A stretch of 64,000 nucleotides of DNA from Nocardiopsis sp. CNR-923 (GCF_001942255.1 NZ_MKKC01000087.1:1-64000), one strand, 5' to 3'; shown: positions 36,774 through 47,204, counted from the first letter of the stretch. Notes: a model not told the origin generated them from the sequence alone. Numbers and translations are program-made.

Positions 36774-37921
36774 TCAGGAGGCGGCTTCGACGTCGTCGCC
36801 CACCAGGCTCAGGCCCGGAGGCGGCGCGTCGGCGCCCACCGCCTCGCCGACGGAGGAGTACCCGGCCTCGCGCACGAGCCGCGCGAGACCGCGGTGGACG
36901 CGGCGCGGCCACAGCGGACCGCCGTAGATCAGCCCGGTGTAGCCCTGGACCAGGGTGGCTCCGGCACGGATGCGCGCCCAGGCGTCCTCAGCGGTCTCGA
37001 CGCCGCCGACGGCGACCAGGGTCACGCGGTCCCCCACGCGGGCCCGCAGGCGGCGCAGCACCTCCAGGGAGCGGTCCTTGAGCGGGGCGCCGGACAGACC
37101 GCCGGCCCCGGCCGCCTCGACCTCCTCGGCGGTGGCGGACAGGCCCTCACGGGAGATGGTGGTGTTGGTGGCGACGATGCCGTCCAAGCCCTCGGCCAGT
37201 GCGAGGTCGGCGACCGCGTCGACGTCCTCGTCGGCCAGGTCCGGGGCGATCTTCACCAGCAGCGGCAGCGCCGGGCGCCCGGCGTCGGCCAGGGCCGCCC
37301 GCACTGCGGTCAGCAGCGGGCGCAGGCGCTCGACGCCCTGGAGGTCGCGCAGCCCGGGCGTGTTCGGCGAGCTGACGTTGACCACCATGTAGTCGGCGTA
37401 CGGGGCCAGTCGGCGGGCGCTGGTCGCGTAGTCGGCCGGGGCGTCCTCCTCCGGGGTCACCTTGGTCTTGCCGATGTTGACGCCCAGCAGCGGACGACCG
37501 GCCGCGCGCTGGTGGTGCAGGCGTTCGGCGACCAGGGCGGAACCCTCGTTGTTGAAGCCCATCCGGTTGACGACGGCGCGATCTCGACCAGCCGGAACAG
37601 GCGCGGTCTCGGGTTGCCGGGCTGGGGCTGGGCGGTGACCGTGCCGATTTCGACGAACCCGAAGCCGAGCGCGGCCAGGCCGCGCGGGCTCTCGGCGTTC
37701 TTGTCGAACCCCGCGGCCATGCCCAGCGGGCCGGGGAACTCCCGGCCCAGGGCGCGCACGGTCAGTTCGGATTCACGCGGGCCCAGCAGCCGGCCCATGG
37801 CGGTCGCGACGCCCGGGACGGCCGCCGCGCCGCGCAGGGCGGCGAAGCTCAGCCTGTGGGCCGCCTCGGCGTCCACGTGCCGCAGGACCGAGCGGAAGAG
37901 CACTTGGTAGAACACGGTCAT
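36774..37921 (-). CDS. pyrD: Dihydroorotate dehydrogenase (quinone), class 2, one frameshift
   Basis: PyrD oxidises dihydroorotate to orotate at the membrane, the fourth step of pyrimidine synthesis. The N-terminal class 2 extension ([19 protein letters not shown]) is present, then [15 protein letters not shown] and [20 protein letters not shown]. The frame slips at about 37575-37582, where GAGGATCGC appears as GAGATCGC, and continues with [25 protein letters not shown] (with the catalytic serine), NTTISREG and [11 protein letters not shown]. Repair gives 382 residues. The stop of the upstream PAC2 gene overlaps the pyrD start by four bases. Confidence 0.92.
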
Positions 37922-38844
37922 CCGTTTCCGTCGCCCTCGCGCTCTGCGAGGAAGCGTTCGAGTTCCGCGCCGAGCTCGTCGGCGGTGGGCAGTCCGCCCT
38001 CGTCGTCGGCGAGCGGGAGCGTGGGCCGCTCCCCGTCGCCGACGCGTGAGGACATGATGTCGTCGTACTGGCGTTCCAGGTTGGCCACGACACGCTGGAC
38101 CTCCTCGGAGGCCGCCACCTGTTGGGCGATGTCGACGTCGGTAGTTCTCGCCACGTCCTCCAGCGCGCTCGTGGGAAGGTCCAGTCCGGTCGCCCCGGAG
38201 ACGTACTCGACGGCGGCCAGGGCCGCGCGGGGGTACTCGGACTGGGCCAGGTAGCTGGGCACGTGGACGGCGTAGCCGACGAAGTCGTGGCCGGCCTGGC
38301 CCAGGCGGTACTCCAGCAGTGCGACCGCGCTGCCGGGCACCTCGACCCGACCGATCCAGGGGGTGTGGTCCGCGACCAGTTCGGGGCGGGTGGAGTGCGG
38401 GGTGACGGTGACCGGCCGGGTGTGCGGCACGGCCATGGGGATGCCGTGGGCGCTGACCGACAGCGTGACCTGGAAGTGGTCGATGAGGGCGCCGACGGCC
38501 GACGCGAACAGCTCCCACTCGCGGTCGGGCTCGGGCCCGTGCAGGACCAGGAAGGGCGCGCCCTCCTCGTCGTGCATCCGGTAGAGGGCGATCTTGGGCT
38601 CGGAGTAGTCGGTCCAGGCGTTCTCGACGAAGGTCATCGTCGGGCGGCGGGCCCGGTAGTCCACGAGCCGATCCGCGTCGAAGGTCGCGATCTCCTCCGC
38701 GGTGAACCGGTCGAACAGCGTCGAGGCCAGCTGGCGCCCGGCGTGACCGGCGTCGACGAAGCCGTCCAGACAGACGAGCATCGCCAGTCCGGCGACGTCG
38801 TCGAAACCGGGTTGGAGTTCGTACAGTTCTGCGGGTTCACGCAC
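37918..38844 (-). CDS. PAC2 family protein
   Basis: A 308-residue protein of the PAC2 (proteasome assembly chaperone 2-like) family common in actinobacteria. It shows [67 protein letters not shown] and [18 protein letters not shown], which are family features. The C-terminus is acidic and coiled. No signal or membrane helix is present. GTG 38844 ([12 protein letters not shown]) gives the usual N-terminus. It overlaps pyrD by four bases and is likely in an operon with it. A link to the actinobacterial proteasome is suggested for the family but unproven. Confidence 0.88.
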   Translation of the reverse strand: MREPAELYELQPGFDDVAGLAMLVCLDGFVDAGHAGRQLASTLFDRFTAEEIATFDADRLVDYRARRPTMTFVENAWTDYSEPKIALYRMHDEEGAPFLVLHGPEPDREWELFASAVGALIDHFQVTLSVSAHGIPMAVPHTRPVTVTPHSTRPELVADHTPWIGRVEVPGSAVALLEYRLGQAGHDFVGYAVHVPSYLAQSEYPRAALAAVEYVSGATGLDLPTSALEDVARTTDVDIAQQVAASEEVQRVVANLERQYDDIMSSRVGDGERPTLPLADDEGGLPTADELGAELERFLAEREGDGNG

Positions 38845-39075
38845 CGGGTTCTCGTCTCCAATGTGGTCGGGAGCGCAGGGGGCGACGCCGGGGCAGCGGC
38901 CGGGGCGACGGCCGCGCACGGCGCCGCGAAGCCCGTGAGGACCCGACCGCGTGCCACGTGGTCGGGAATGCCCTGCTTGTCCACAATACCGACCCACAAC
39001 CCGTGGGAGAGGGCCGTGGGAGGGCCTCTCACCTCGGGGTGACGGTGACCACACCGGCGCCGGGCAGCGGCCGGG

Positions 39076-40817
39076 TCAGCGCTGTTCGGCGACGCGCAGG
39101 GCGCGCAGGCGGTTGAGCACGGCGGCGATCTCGTGTCTGCGCGGCAGCGCGTAGTCGCCGCCGTAGTCCCCGCCGAGCAGGGTGACGCCGTCCTCGTCCA
39201 GGGCCCGTTCGAGGGAGTCCAGGGCCTCGGCCAGGGTGCGCGCCCCGTTCAGGTGGCGGCCGCGCACGAGTTCGCGCAGGGCCAGCCCGGCGCCGGTGAT
39301 CTGGCCGGGGTCGACGAACTGCTCGACCGAGCGCACGTCGACGTCGTGGTCACCGAAGACCAGCACGTCCATGTCGCGCCGTTTGATCCTGCTCCGGCCC
39401 CGGTCCGTGGCGGGGTCGACCGAGGCGGGGTCCACCACGCGGTGGCGGGGTGCGGTGAAGTCGGCGTCGGTCCGCTCCCGGGCCAGGGCCCGGGCACGCT
39501 CGGTGACGTCGTGCGGGTGGTAGGCGTCGAGCATGACCACCTGGTCGGCGACGTCGAAGTAGTCGCCGCTGCCGCCCATGACGAGGACGGTGGAGACGCC
39601 GTGCTCGCGGCGCAGGGGGCGTACCAGGTCGATGAACGGGACCAGCGGTTCGCGGTCGCGTGAACGAGGGCCTGCATGCGCTCGTCACGGATCATCAGGT
39701 TGGTGGCGGTGGAGTCCTCGTCCACGAGCAGGGTGCGCGATCCGGCCTCGACGGCCTCGCAGATGTTGGCGGCCTGGGAGGTGGAGCCGGACGCGTTCTC
39801 GGTGCGAAAGTCGCGGGTGTCCGCGCCGGTGGGCAGTCCGCGCACGAAGGGGCTGACGTCCGTGCGCTCCACGCGGCGGCCCTCCTCCGCACGGATCTTG
39901 ACGGCGTCGTCCCTGGTGACGACCAGTTCACGGCCGTCGCCGGGGATGTGGTCGTACACACCGCGCTCCAGGGCGTGCAGGAGGGTGGACTTGCCGTGGA
40001 ACCCGCCGCCGACGATGAGGGTGATTCCCTCGGGCACGCCCATGCCCGTGACGGTGCCCCGGTGGGGCAGGTCGACGCTCACGCGCAACGAGTCGGGCGA
40101 CGCGAAGGGAACGGCGCCACGGGTCATGGGCTCGTCGCTGACACCGCTGCGGCGGGGCAGGATCGCGCCGTCGGCGACGAAGGCCACCAGGCCCCGCTCC
40201 GCCAGCCGGGCGCGCAGGGCCACGGTGTCCGCGACGCTGTCGGCGTAGGCCTCGGCCTCGGCGACGTCGATCTCCTCCCAGTACAGGTCGTCGACCAGGT
40301 CGGGGAGGGTGGCGCAGAACTCGCGCGCGGCGGCCCGGCCGTCGATGCGGCGGCCTCGGCCGGGCAGGTCGATGCCGATGCGCAGGTCGATACCGCCGTC
40401 GGTGAGCTGGCAGGAGGAGCGTTCGATGACCTGCTGGCCGCCGGTGTCGATCCTGAGCAGCGACCCCCTGAGCAGGCGGCGCGCGCGGCGGCCGAGGTGG
40501 TCGGCCGTGGCGCGGCGCCGGACGGGGTCGGCCCAGGCGCTCTTGGGGACGCCCGCGTCGTGGATGAGGACGCGCACGCGCGAGGGCGGCGCGAACGGGT
40601 CGGCCTGGGCGTGCTGCACGGTGAGCGTGAAGTCGCCGAAGTCCCAGTCGCCCTTGAGCGTCTTATAGCGGCCGTAGGAGTCACCGTCCATGCGCAGCAA
40701 CTCCGAGGAGAGCCGGGCGTCGTCGCGCACGCCGCGGATCGGCTCGGGCTCAGGCCTGCGGCCGCCCCCGCCGCCGTGTCGGCGCCCCTGGCCGCCGCTC
40801 CCGTACCGTCCCGCCAT
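39076..40817 (-). CDS. ABC-class P-loop ATPase (predicted), one frameshift
   Basis: A protein of about 580 residues of the family annotated as predicted ABC-class ATPase. The N-terminus is glycine- and arginine-rich. The P-loop is ITLIVGGGFHGKSTLLHALERG near residue 270, followed by DVSPFVRGLPTGADTRDF and the Walker B-like RTLLVDEDSTATNLMIRD. The frame slips at about 39655-39662 and continues with GGSGDYFDVADQVVMLDAY and GVTLLGGDYGGDYALPRRHE. ATG 40817 has a G-rich ribosome site. The family's cellular role is not established. The arginine-rich N-terminus suggests nucleic acid binding, which is an inference. Confidence 0.85.
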
Positions 40818-41144
40818 GGTGTCCCCCCGTGTTCGTGGCACTGCTCAAGCCAGGTAGGTGGAATCGCGACCCGCCGGAGGAGGCCTGTGGACGACCTGGG
40901 GCGGAGCCGGCCGCGGGGGCACGTGCGTCCGAAGCGGTCCGGTCACGGCCTCGGGAGGCGGGACCGGCCCCGGTGGCGGTTCTGGGGCCGGTCCCTGTGG
41001 GGTGGCCCCAGCCTCCCGGTACCAAGGGGGTGTTCCGGGGTGAGGCCGGGGCGCCGCACCTCCCGGGAGGGGTGGGGAGGTGCCGTGGTTCATTTCTACC
41101 GGATGCCGGTGTCCCGTGCGGGGGAAACCTTGATTCCGGCGGAT
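40818..41144. other. Intergenic region upstream of the ATPase gene
   Basis: These 327 bp are proline-codon-rich in several frames without recognisable homology. The stretch should contain the ATPase promoter. Confidence 0.4.
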
Positions 41145-41978
41145 TCACGTTCCTGATCGACGGCCACCGCGATCTGCTCCGCGCGCCTGGAGCCGCAGCG
41201 TCCCGTGGGCCACGGTGACCGCCGTGCCGCCGATGAGGACGCGCCCGGGCGTGTCCTCGGGCAGGCGGAGCAGCAGGTCGCCGCCGCGCGTGGAGGCCTG
41301 GTGGGCGGTCAGCTCGGTACGGCCCAGCCGCTCGGCCCAGAACGGTGTGAGAACGGTGTGGGCCGCCCCCGTCACCGGGTCCTCCGGGATGCCGATCCGG
41401 GGGGCGAACACGCGGGAGACCATGTCGGTCTCCGATCCCGCGGCGGTCACGATGACGATGTTGTGGGGCAGCCGGGCGAGCGCGGCGATGTCGGGCGCCA
41501 GCCCCCGCACGGCTGCCTCGTCCTCCAGTTCGACGAGGAGGAACTCCCCCACCCGACCCGTCCAGACGGCCGTGGCGCCGAGCGCCTCGACGAGACCGTC
41601 GGGGGACTCGGCCTCGGCGGCCCGGTTGACCGGGAAGTCCATCCACATCCGCTCCCCGTCGTCGGCGACGGTGAGGATCCCGCTGCGGGTGGTGAAGCGG
41701 TGGGGGCCGGAGACGCCCAGCTCGGTCAGGGCGTGGGACGTGGCGAGGGTGGCGTGCCCGCACAGGTCGATCTCGACCGCGGGTGTGAACCAGCGCAGCT
41801 CGTAGTCGGCCCGGGAGTCCCCGACCGGGCGGGCGAAGGCGGTCTCGGCGAGGTTGAACTCGGCGGCCACCCCCTGCGCCCACGCGTCGGTGTAGGGCTC
41901 GTCCAGGAGCAGGACGGCTGCGGGGTTCCCCGCGAGGGGCCGGTCGGTGAAGGCGTCGATGATGCGGTACTCAGTCAT
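41145..41978 (-). CDS. PhzF family isomerase/epimerase-like protein
   Basis: A 277-residue PhzF-type protein. These enzymes isomerise small metabolites and are known from phenazine synthesis and many unassigned roles. Family marks are IIDAFTDRPLAGNPAAV at the N-terminus, the catalytic glutamate in EFNLAETAFAR near residue 45, RWFTPAVEIDLCGHATLA, and the mirrored motif IPEDPVTGAAHTVL in the second half. The substrate is unknown and no phenazine genes are nearby. The ATG at 41978 gives the typical N-terminus. It is downstream of the Lrp regulator on the same strand, 64 bp apart, and could be co-transcribed. Confidence 0.9.
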   Translation of the reverse strand: MTEYRIIDAFTDRPLAGNPAAVLLLDEPYTDAWAQGVAAEFNLAETAFARPVGDSRADYELRWFTPAVEIDLCGHATLATSHALTELGVSGPHRFTTRSGILTVADDGERMWMDFPVNRAAEAESPDGLVEALGATAVWTGRVGEFLLVELEDEAAVRGLAPDIAALARLPHNIVIVTAAGSETDMVSRVFAPRIGIPEDPVTGAAHTVLTPFWAERLGRTELTAHQASTRGGDLLLRLPEDTPGRVLIGGTAVTVAHGTLRLQARGADRGGRRSGT

Positions 41979-42042
41979 GGGTCCATTCTTGGGGGTCCAC
42001 TCGCACCCAGAAAGATCCACGTGACCTCCATGTGGACCCCCG

Positions 42043-42480
42043 TCAAAGGTGCGGCTCGTCGAGGATGAACATCGTCTGGGTGCTCTTCACCTCCGGGAGC
42101 CGCTGGAGCCGCTCCAGGACGAAGGTGCGCAGGGCGGCAGCGTCGGCGACCCGGACCAGGAGGAGGAGGTCGACGTCCCCGGAGACGAGCGCGGCGTGCT
42201 CGACCTCGGGGATGTCGTGGAGGTAGCCGCGGAAACGGTCCCACGAATGCTGCTCGATGCGCACCGACACGTACGCGGACAGGGCGGTACCGTACTTCTC
42301 GGGGTCGATGACGGCCGTGAACCCGCGGATCACCCCCTCCGCGCGCAGGCGCTCAAGGCGGGAGTAGGCGTTGGCGCGCGAGATGTGCGCCTGCTCGGCG
42401 ACCGCGCGGATGGACATGCGTCCGTCGGCGCGCAGCAGGGCGATGATCCGCCGGTCGGTGTCGTCCAACCGCACTGCCAT
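42043..42480 (-). CDS. Lrp/AsnC family regulator, BkdR-like
   Basis: A 145-residue Lrp-type protein. The N-terminal helix-turn-helix (DDTDRRIIALLRADGRMSIR, then ISRANAYSRLERL) is followed by the ligand-sensing RAM domain (GTALSAYVSVRIEQHSWD, VSGDVDLLLLVRV). It is divergent from the branched-chain keto-acid dehydrogenase operon. In streptomycetes and other bacteria an Lrp protein, BkdR, controls the adjacent bkd genes, so the same role is inferred. The intergenic region has repeated half-sites on both sides. It likely binds a branched-chain amino or keto acid. Confidence 0.9.
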   Translation of the reverse strand: MAVRLDDTDRRIIALLRADGRMSIRAVAEQAHISRANAYSRLERLRAEGVIRGFTAVIDPEKYGTALSAYVSVRIEQHSWDRFRGYLHDIPEVEHAALVSGDVDLLLLVRVADAAALRTFVLERLQRLPEVKSTQTMFILDEPHL

Positions 42481-42484
42481 GTGT

Positions 42485-42605
42485 CTTACCTCATACCGCT
42501 CGGGCGTGCACCGTCTGAGATGATCCGTCCCGCAATGGGGTGATGCGAGACAATTCGTCCAGCATCGGTACGGGGATATCGACAGTATGGGGTGATTCAC
42601 CTCAT
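42485..42605. promoter_or_regulatory. Candidate Lrp-type operator array in the bkd promoter
   Basis: Four related half-sites are visible. ATGGGGTGAT occurs identically at 42535-42544 and 42587-42596, 52 bp apart (about five helical turns). The inverted form ATGAGGT occurs at 42494-42488 and 42605-42599. The last two form an imperfect 19-bp palindrome at 42587-42605 just before the E1-alpha start codon. Phased, degenerate sites fit octameric Lrp proteins. Confidence 0.6.
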
Positions 42606-42614
42606 ATTCAAGAC

Positions 42615-43727
42615 ATGAAGCACACCGATGAGCGTAACCGTCCGGTTCCTCCACTCCCCTCGACGGAGCCGGTGCGCCTCGTGGACCGGCACGGCCTGCG
42701 CGTGAGTCACTCCTTCTTCACCGCTCCCGACCACAAACGGCTCGCCGAACTCCACCGCGCGATGGTCATCGGCCGCCGCTTCAACCGACAGGCCAGCACG
42801 CTCGCCCGCCAGGGCCGCCTCGCCGTCTACCCGTCGTCGACGGGTCAGGAGGCGGCACAGGTCGGCGGCGTGCTGGCCCTGTCCGACCAGGACTGGCTCT
42901 TTCCCACCTACCGCGACAGCGTCGCCCTCGTCGCGCACGGCGTCGACCCGGTGGAGACGCTCACCCTCTTCCGCGGCGACTGGCACGCGGGATACGACCC
43001 GCACCGCCACCGCTGCGCACCCCAGTGCACACCGCTGGCGACCAACGCCTCGCACGCCGTGGGCCTGACCTACGCCGCGCGGCGCAAGGGCCGCGACGTG
43101 GCCGCGCTGGCGATCATGGGCGACGGCGCGACCAGCGAGGGCGACGCCCACGAGGCCTACAACTTCGCCGCCGTGTGGAACGCCCCCGTCGTCTTCCTCG
43201 TGCAGAACAACCACTGGGCGATCAGCGTGCCCCTGCGCACGCAGACCGCCGCCCCCACGCTCGCCCACAAGGCCGTCGGCTACGGAATGCGCGGCTACCA
43301 CGTGGACGGCAACGACGCCGCCGCCGTGTACGCGGTGGTCGCGCACGCCCTGGCCGAGGCGCGATCCGGAGCCGGACCCGCCATCGTCGAGGCGCTGACC
43401 TACCGGGTCGACCCGCACACCAACTCCGACGCGCCCCAGCGCTACCGCGAGGATGCCGAGGTGGCCTACTGGGTCGACCGCGACCCCCTCACCCGGATGG
43501 AGGCGCTGTTGCGGAGGGAGGGCGTGCTCGGCGACGAGGAGGAGACCGACCGGATCCTCGCCGGGTACGACGCCGAGGCGGAGAAGGTGGCCACCGCCGT
43601 GCGCGAGCGGATGGCGGGCGAGGACGAACTGGACCCGGCGTCCCTGTTCAGCGACGTCTACGCCGATGTCCCACCCCTACTCCGCGAGGAGAGACAGACG
43701 CTGGTGGACGGCTTGCGGGAGGCCTGA
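42615..43727 (+). CDS. bkdA: Branched-chain 2-oxoacid dehydrogenase E1 alpha subunit
   Basis: The alpha subunit of the thiamine-diphosphate-dependent E1, which decarboxylates branched-chain keto acids from valine, leucine and isoleucine. The 370-residue protein has RRFNRQASTLARQGRLAVYP, SSTGQEAAQVG, the thiamine-diphosphate motif GDGATSEGDAHEAYNFA ending in VQNNHWAISVP, and YRVDPHTNSDAPQRYR with the usual regulatory loop. ATG 42615 lacks a clear ribosome site and lies ten bases after the operator palindrome, so a short or leaderless transcript is possible. It is the first gene of the three-gene operon; E3 is not in the window. Confidence 0.93.
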   Translation: MKHTDERNRPVPPLPSTEPVRLVDRHGLRVSHSFFTAPDHKRLAELHRAMVIGRRFNRQASTLARQGRLAVYPSSTGQEAAQVGGVLALSDQDWLFPTYRDSVALVAHGVDPVETLTLFRGDWHAGYDPHRHRCAPQCTPLATNASHAVGLTYAARRKGRDVAALAIMGDGATSEGDAHEAYNFAAVWNAPVVFLVQNNHWAISVPLRTQTAAPTLAHKAVGYGMRGYHVDGNDAAAVYAVVAHALAEARSGAGPAIVEALTYRVDPHTNSDAPQRYREDAEVAYWVDRDPLTRMEALLRREGVLGDEEETDRILAGYDAEAEKVATAVRERMAGEDELDPASLFSDVYADVPPLLREERQTLVDGLREA

Positions 43728-44780
43728 ATGACGCGTACGCCCCCCACTCCCCCCGCCTCCTCCACCACCGAGATCACCATGGGCGCCGCCCTCAACCAGG
43801 CGCTGCGCGACGCCGTGGCCGAGGACCCCGACGTCGTCGTCTACGGCGAGGACGTCGGCCCGCTGGGCGGCGTCTTCCGGGTCACCGACGGCCTCAGCCG
43901 CGAGTTCGGAGCCGACCGCGTCTTCGACTCCCCCCTGGCCGAGTCCGGGATCATCGGCACCGCGATCGGGATGGCCATGTACGGCCTGCGCCCGGTGGTG
44001 GAGATGCAGTTCGACGCCTTCGCCTACCCGGCCTTCGAACAGCTCGTCTCCCACCTGGCCAAGATGCGCAACCGCACCCGGGGCACCGTGGCCGTGCCGG
44101 TGGTCGTCCGCGTGCCCTACGGCGGCGGGATCGGCGGCGTCGAACACCACAGCGACTCCTCGGAGGCGTACTACACGCACACCCCCGGGCTGCGGGTGGT
44201 GACACCCGGAACTCCGGCCGACGCCTACTCGATGCTGCGCGAGGCGATCGCGTGCGACGACCCGGTGGTCTTCCTGGAGCCCAAGCGCCGCTACTGGTCC
44301 AGGGAGGCCGTCGAACTGCCGGTGCGCACCGAGCCGATGGCGCGCTCCGTGGTGCGCCGCCCGGGGGACGACGTGACTCTGGTCGCCTACGGCCCCATGG
44401 TCGAGACCGCGCTGGAGGCCGCCGCGGCCGCGGCGGAGGAAGGACGCTCCGTCGAGGTGGTGGACCTGCGCCAGCTCGCCCCGTGGGACGACTCGGTCGT
44501 GACGGCGTCGGTGCGCCGCACGGGTCGCGCGGTCGTGGTGCACGAGGCCTCGGTGTTCGGCGGCTACGGGGCCGAGGTGGCCGCGCGGGTCAGCGAACGC
44601 TGTTTCCATCATCTGGAGGCGCCGGTGCTGCGGGTCGGCGGCCTGGACGTCCCCTATCCCCCGCCGAAGCTGGAACACCTCCACCTGCCCGGCGTCGACC
44701 GGATCCTGGCGGCCGTGGACCGGCTCCAGTGGGAGGCCGGATGGACCTCGGCCTCCGACGCTCCGGAGGTGGGGGCGTGA
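43728..44780 (+). CDS. bkdB: Branched-chain 2-oxoacid dehydrogenase E1 beta subunit
   Basis: The 350-residue beta subunit of the E1 enzyme. Family marks are TMGAALNQALRDAVAEDPDV, VYGEDVGPLGGVFRVTDGL, RVFDSPLAESGIIGTAIGMA, VEMQFDAFAYPAFEQL and RVPYGGGIGGVEHHSDSSEA. The C-terminal transketolase domain has EVVDLRQLAPWDD and VVVHEASVFGGYGAEVAA. It starts directly after the E1-alpha stop and its own stop overlaps the E2 start (GTGA), so all three genes are translated as one unit. Confidence 0.94.
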   Translation: MTRTPPTPPASSTTEITMGAALNQALRDAVAEDPDVVVYGEDVGPLGGVFRVTDGLSREFGADRVFDSPLAESGIIGTAIGMAMYGLRPVVEMQFDAFAYPAFEQLVSHLAKMRNRTRGTVAVPVVVRVPYGGGIGGVEHHSDSSEAYYTHTPGLRVVTPGTPADAYSMLREAIACDDPVVFLEPKRRYWSREAVELPVRTEPMARSVVRRPGDDVTLVAYGPMVETALEAAAAAAEEGRSVEVVDLRQLAPWDDSVVTASVRRTGRAVVVHEASVFGGYGAEVAARVSERCFHHLEAPVLRVGGLDVPYPPPKLEHLHLPGVDRILAAVDRLQWEAGWTSASDAPEVGA

Positions 44781-46080
44781 GCGGGACGCGGGCGTTCTCC
44801 CTGCCGGACCTCGGTGAGGGCCTGACCGAGGCGGAGATCCTGACCTGGCTCGTGGCGGTGGGCGACGTGGTCGCCGTCGACCAGCCCGTGGCCGAGGTGG
44901 AGACCGCCAAGGCCGCGGTCGAGGTGCCGTGTCCGTACGCGGGCACGGTCGCCGAACTGCACGGCGCGGTGGGCGAGGTGGTCGCGGTCGGCGCGCCCCT
45001 CATCACCGTGCGGGAGACCACCGTGCCGATCGCGCGGGAGGGCTCCGACCCCGTCGGCGGCAACGGGGCCGCCGCGGAATCCGCGGGGTCGGGAGCCGTC
45101 CTGGTGGGATACGGCACGGGACGGGGCGCACCGACCTCGCGTCGGCGCGCCCGCGGGGCGGGTGGGCCGCCCGGGTCAACGGCGACCGGCGGCCCGCCCA
45201 CCACCTCCGGCGCGCGCGGCGGCGAGCGCACACGAGTGGTGTCGCCGCTGGTGCGGCGGTTGGCCCGGGAGCACGGGATCGACGTGGCGACGATCCGGGG
45301 AACGGGTGAGGGCGGCCTGGTCCTGCGCCGGGACGTGGAGGCCCTGGTCGCCGGCGCCGCCGGCCACGATCCCGAGGCCGACCGTCCGGGCACCCACCGG
45401 ACGCCGCTGCGCGCCGCGCACCGCTCCATGGCCCGGAGCCTGGAGCGCTCGCGGCGCGAGATCCCCGAGGCCACGGTGTGGGTGGACGCGGACGCGACCG
45501 GACTGGTGGAGCTGCGGCGGGAGCTCAACGGGGCGGCGCCGGACCGGCCGGTGAGCGTGCTGGCGCTGGTGGCGCGGTTCGCCCTGCTGGGGCTGGCGCG
45601 TTTTCCGGAGTTGAACGCGCACTTCGACGCCGAGCGCGACGAGGTCGTCCGTTTCGACCCCGTCCACCTGGGCTTCGCGACGCAGACCCCGCGCGGCCTG
45701 GTGGTGCCGGTGCTGCGGGACGCCGACCGCCTGACCACGCGGAACCTGTCGGCCCGGCTGGCTGAGACAGCCGAGGCCGCACGGGCGGGCACGCTGGTCC
45801 CGAGGCGCTGCGCGGCGGGACGTTCACCGTCAACAACTACGGCGTGTTCGGCGTGGACGGGTCGGCCGCGATCATCAACCACCCCGAGGCGGCGATCCTC
45901 GGGGTGGGCCGGATCGTGCGCCGCCCCTGGGTGGTCGGGGACGCCGTGGCGCCCCGCGCGGCCACCGAACTCACCCTGACCTTCGACCACCGGGTGTGCG
46001 ACGGCGGTGTCGCGGGCGGCTTCCTGCGCTTGGTCGCCGACTGCGTGGAACGTCCGGGGCTGCTCATCGGGGACGTCTAG
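44777..46080 (+). CDS. bkdC: Branched-chain 2-oxoacid dehydrogenase E2 (dihydrolipoyl acyltransferase), one frameshift
   Basis: The core E2 of the complex, which transfers the acyl group to CoA; 434 residues after restoring one C near 45802. In order: the lipoyl domain with the lipoylated lysine in VAEVETAKAAVEVPCPY, a flexible linker, the subunit-binding domain VVSPLVRRLAREHGIDV ending in GLVLRRDVEALV, and the catalytic domain with HFDAERDEVVRFDPVHLGFA and VVPVLRDADRLTTRNL. After the shift come AAIINHPEAAILGVGRI and the active-site TFDHRVCDGGVAGGF. GTG 44777 overlaps the E1-beta stop. The shift lies between two well-conserved blocks, so a sequencing deletion is likely. Confidence 0.92.
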
Positions 46081-46260
46081 GCTCTCTCCCGGAGCACCCA
46101 CCCCAGGGGGTCGCCGTTCGGGCGCCGCCGGGGTGCTGCGAGACGGGTCGAGCCGCTGGCGAGGAACGATCGTCAGGCGAGGACGAGGATGAAGCATCCC
46201 TGGCCTTGGGGCGCTCGAACACGGGCCGAAGCGAAGCGCAGGCCCAACGCAGGCACGACG

Positions 46261-46292
46261 AGGGGCCGCGGTCGCCGACGACCGCGGCCCCT
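46261..46292. terminator. Bidirectional hairpin terminator after bkdC and the 46309 gene
   Basis: A 14-bp perfect stem (46261-46274 with 46279-46292) and a four-base loop lie between convergent genes. Confidence 0.8.
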
Positions 46293-46308
46293 GCGCGGGG
46301 TGTGCCGA

Positions 46309-47204
46309 CTACTTGCGGCGGAACCGGTCGAACAGGGACGGGAGCCGGTCCACCAGGGAGGACAGCCCGTGGCGGCCGTTGCTCTGGGCCAGCAGGCCCC
46401 TGCCCCGGTCCTCGGCGGCGCCCGCGTGGGCGCGGCCGGGCGGCGGGTCCAGGCGAAGAACAGCGCGACGAGGACGGCGGGGATGAGGGCCATGGTCAGC
46501 AGACCCGTGGCGCCCAGAGCGCCCTCCGCACCGGTCAGCTCGATGGCGGACAGGTCGCTGGCGGCGGTCTGCGCGGTCACGCCGGAGTCGTCGCCCTCCC
46601 GGTCCTCGTCCGCGGCGGCCTGTTGGGACTGGTCGTCCCGCTCCTCGGCGTTCTCGGCCTTGTCGGCGTCCTCGGACTTGTCCTCCTCGGCGGGCTCCGC
46701 CGCCGTCTCCTCCTCGGTCGGCTCGGGCTCGGGCTCGGGCTCCTCGACCGGCTCGGGCTCGGGGAGCGGGGAGACCGCGTCCTCACAGGGGTTTCCGGGC
46801 TGCTGGAAGGGGTGGGGCGCGCCGGGGGTCCCGTAGCCGTCGCCCCACTCGGTGATGAAGTACTCGACCTCGGCGTGGCCGTTGCCGCCGCCGACGGTCA
46901 GGGTGGTCTCGTTCCAGCTCGTACCCATCATGTCGGCGAAGGTCTTGCCGTCGATGTCGAGCAGGACGTCGCAGTCGTAGGAGGGAACACCGGGCCCGCG
47001 GTCGCCGATGAAGAACTCGTATTCCTTGCCCTCGTAGACGATGTAGCCCTCGGTGCCCAGCGGCCAGCTCGGGCTGGAGAACAGGCCCTTCTGCATGGGC
47101 AAGCCATAGGCCGGGGCGCCCGTGTCCCCGTTGATACCGGAACCGTCGTCCCAGAAGTAGGTGGCGGTGACGTGGCCGTGCTGAATCGGAGTCTCGTTGC
47201 TCAT
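46309..47204 (-). CDS. Hypothetical protein with C-terminal membrane anchor, one frameshift
   Basis: About 298 residues when one base near 46437 is restored. The first 140 residues form an aromatic, glycine-rich domain (TATYFWDDGSGINGDTGAP, YIVYEGKEYEFFIGDRGPG, CDVLLDIDGKTFADMMG). A spacer of about 90 residues, very rich in glutamate, proline and aspartate, follows. Then comes a hydrophobic helix (GLLTMALIPAVLVALFFAW) and a basic tail ending in LPSLFDRFRRK. The C-terminal layout is that of a surface-anchored protein, yet no signal peptide is seen before or after ATG 47204, and the ribosome site is weak. Either the N-terminus is missing or the protein is tail-anchored. I do not recognise the domain. 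Confidence 0.65.

Noticed and set aside
41145..41978. PhzF-type gene as evidence of a phenazine cluster
   Set aside because: No other phz genes are present, and PhzF-fold proteins are widespread in other roles.
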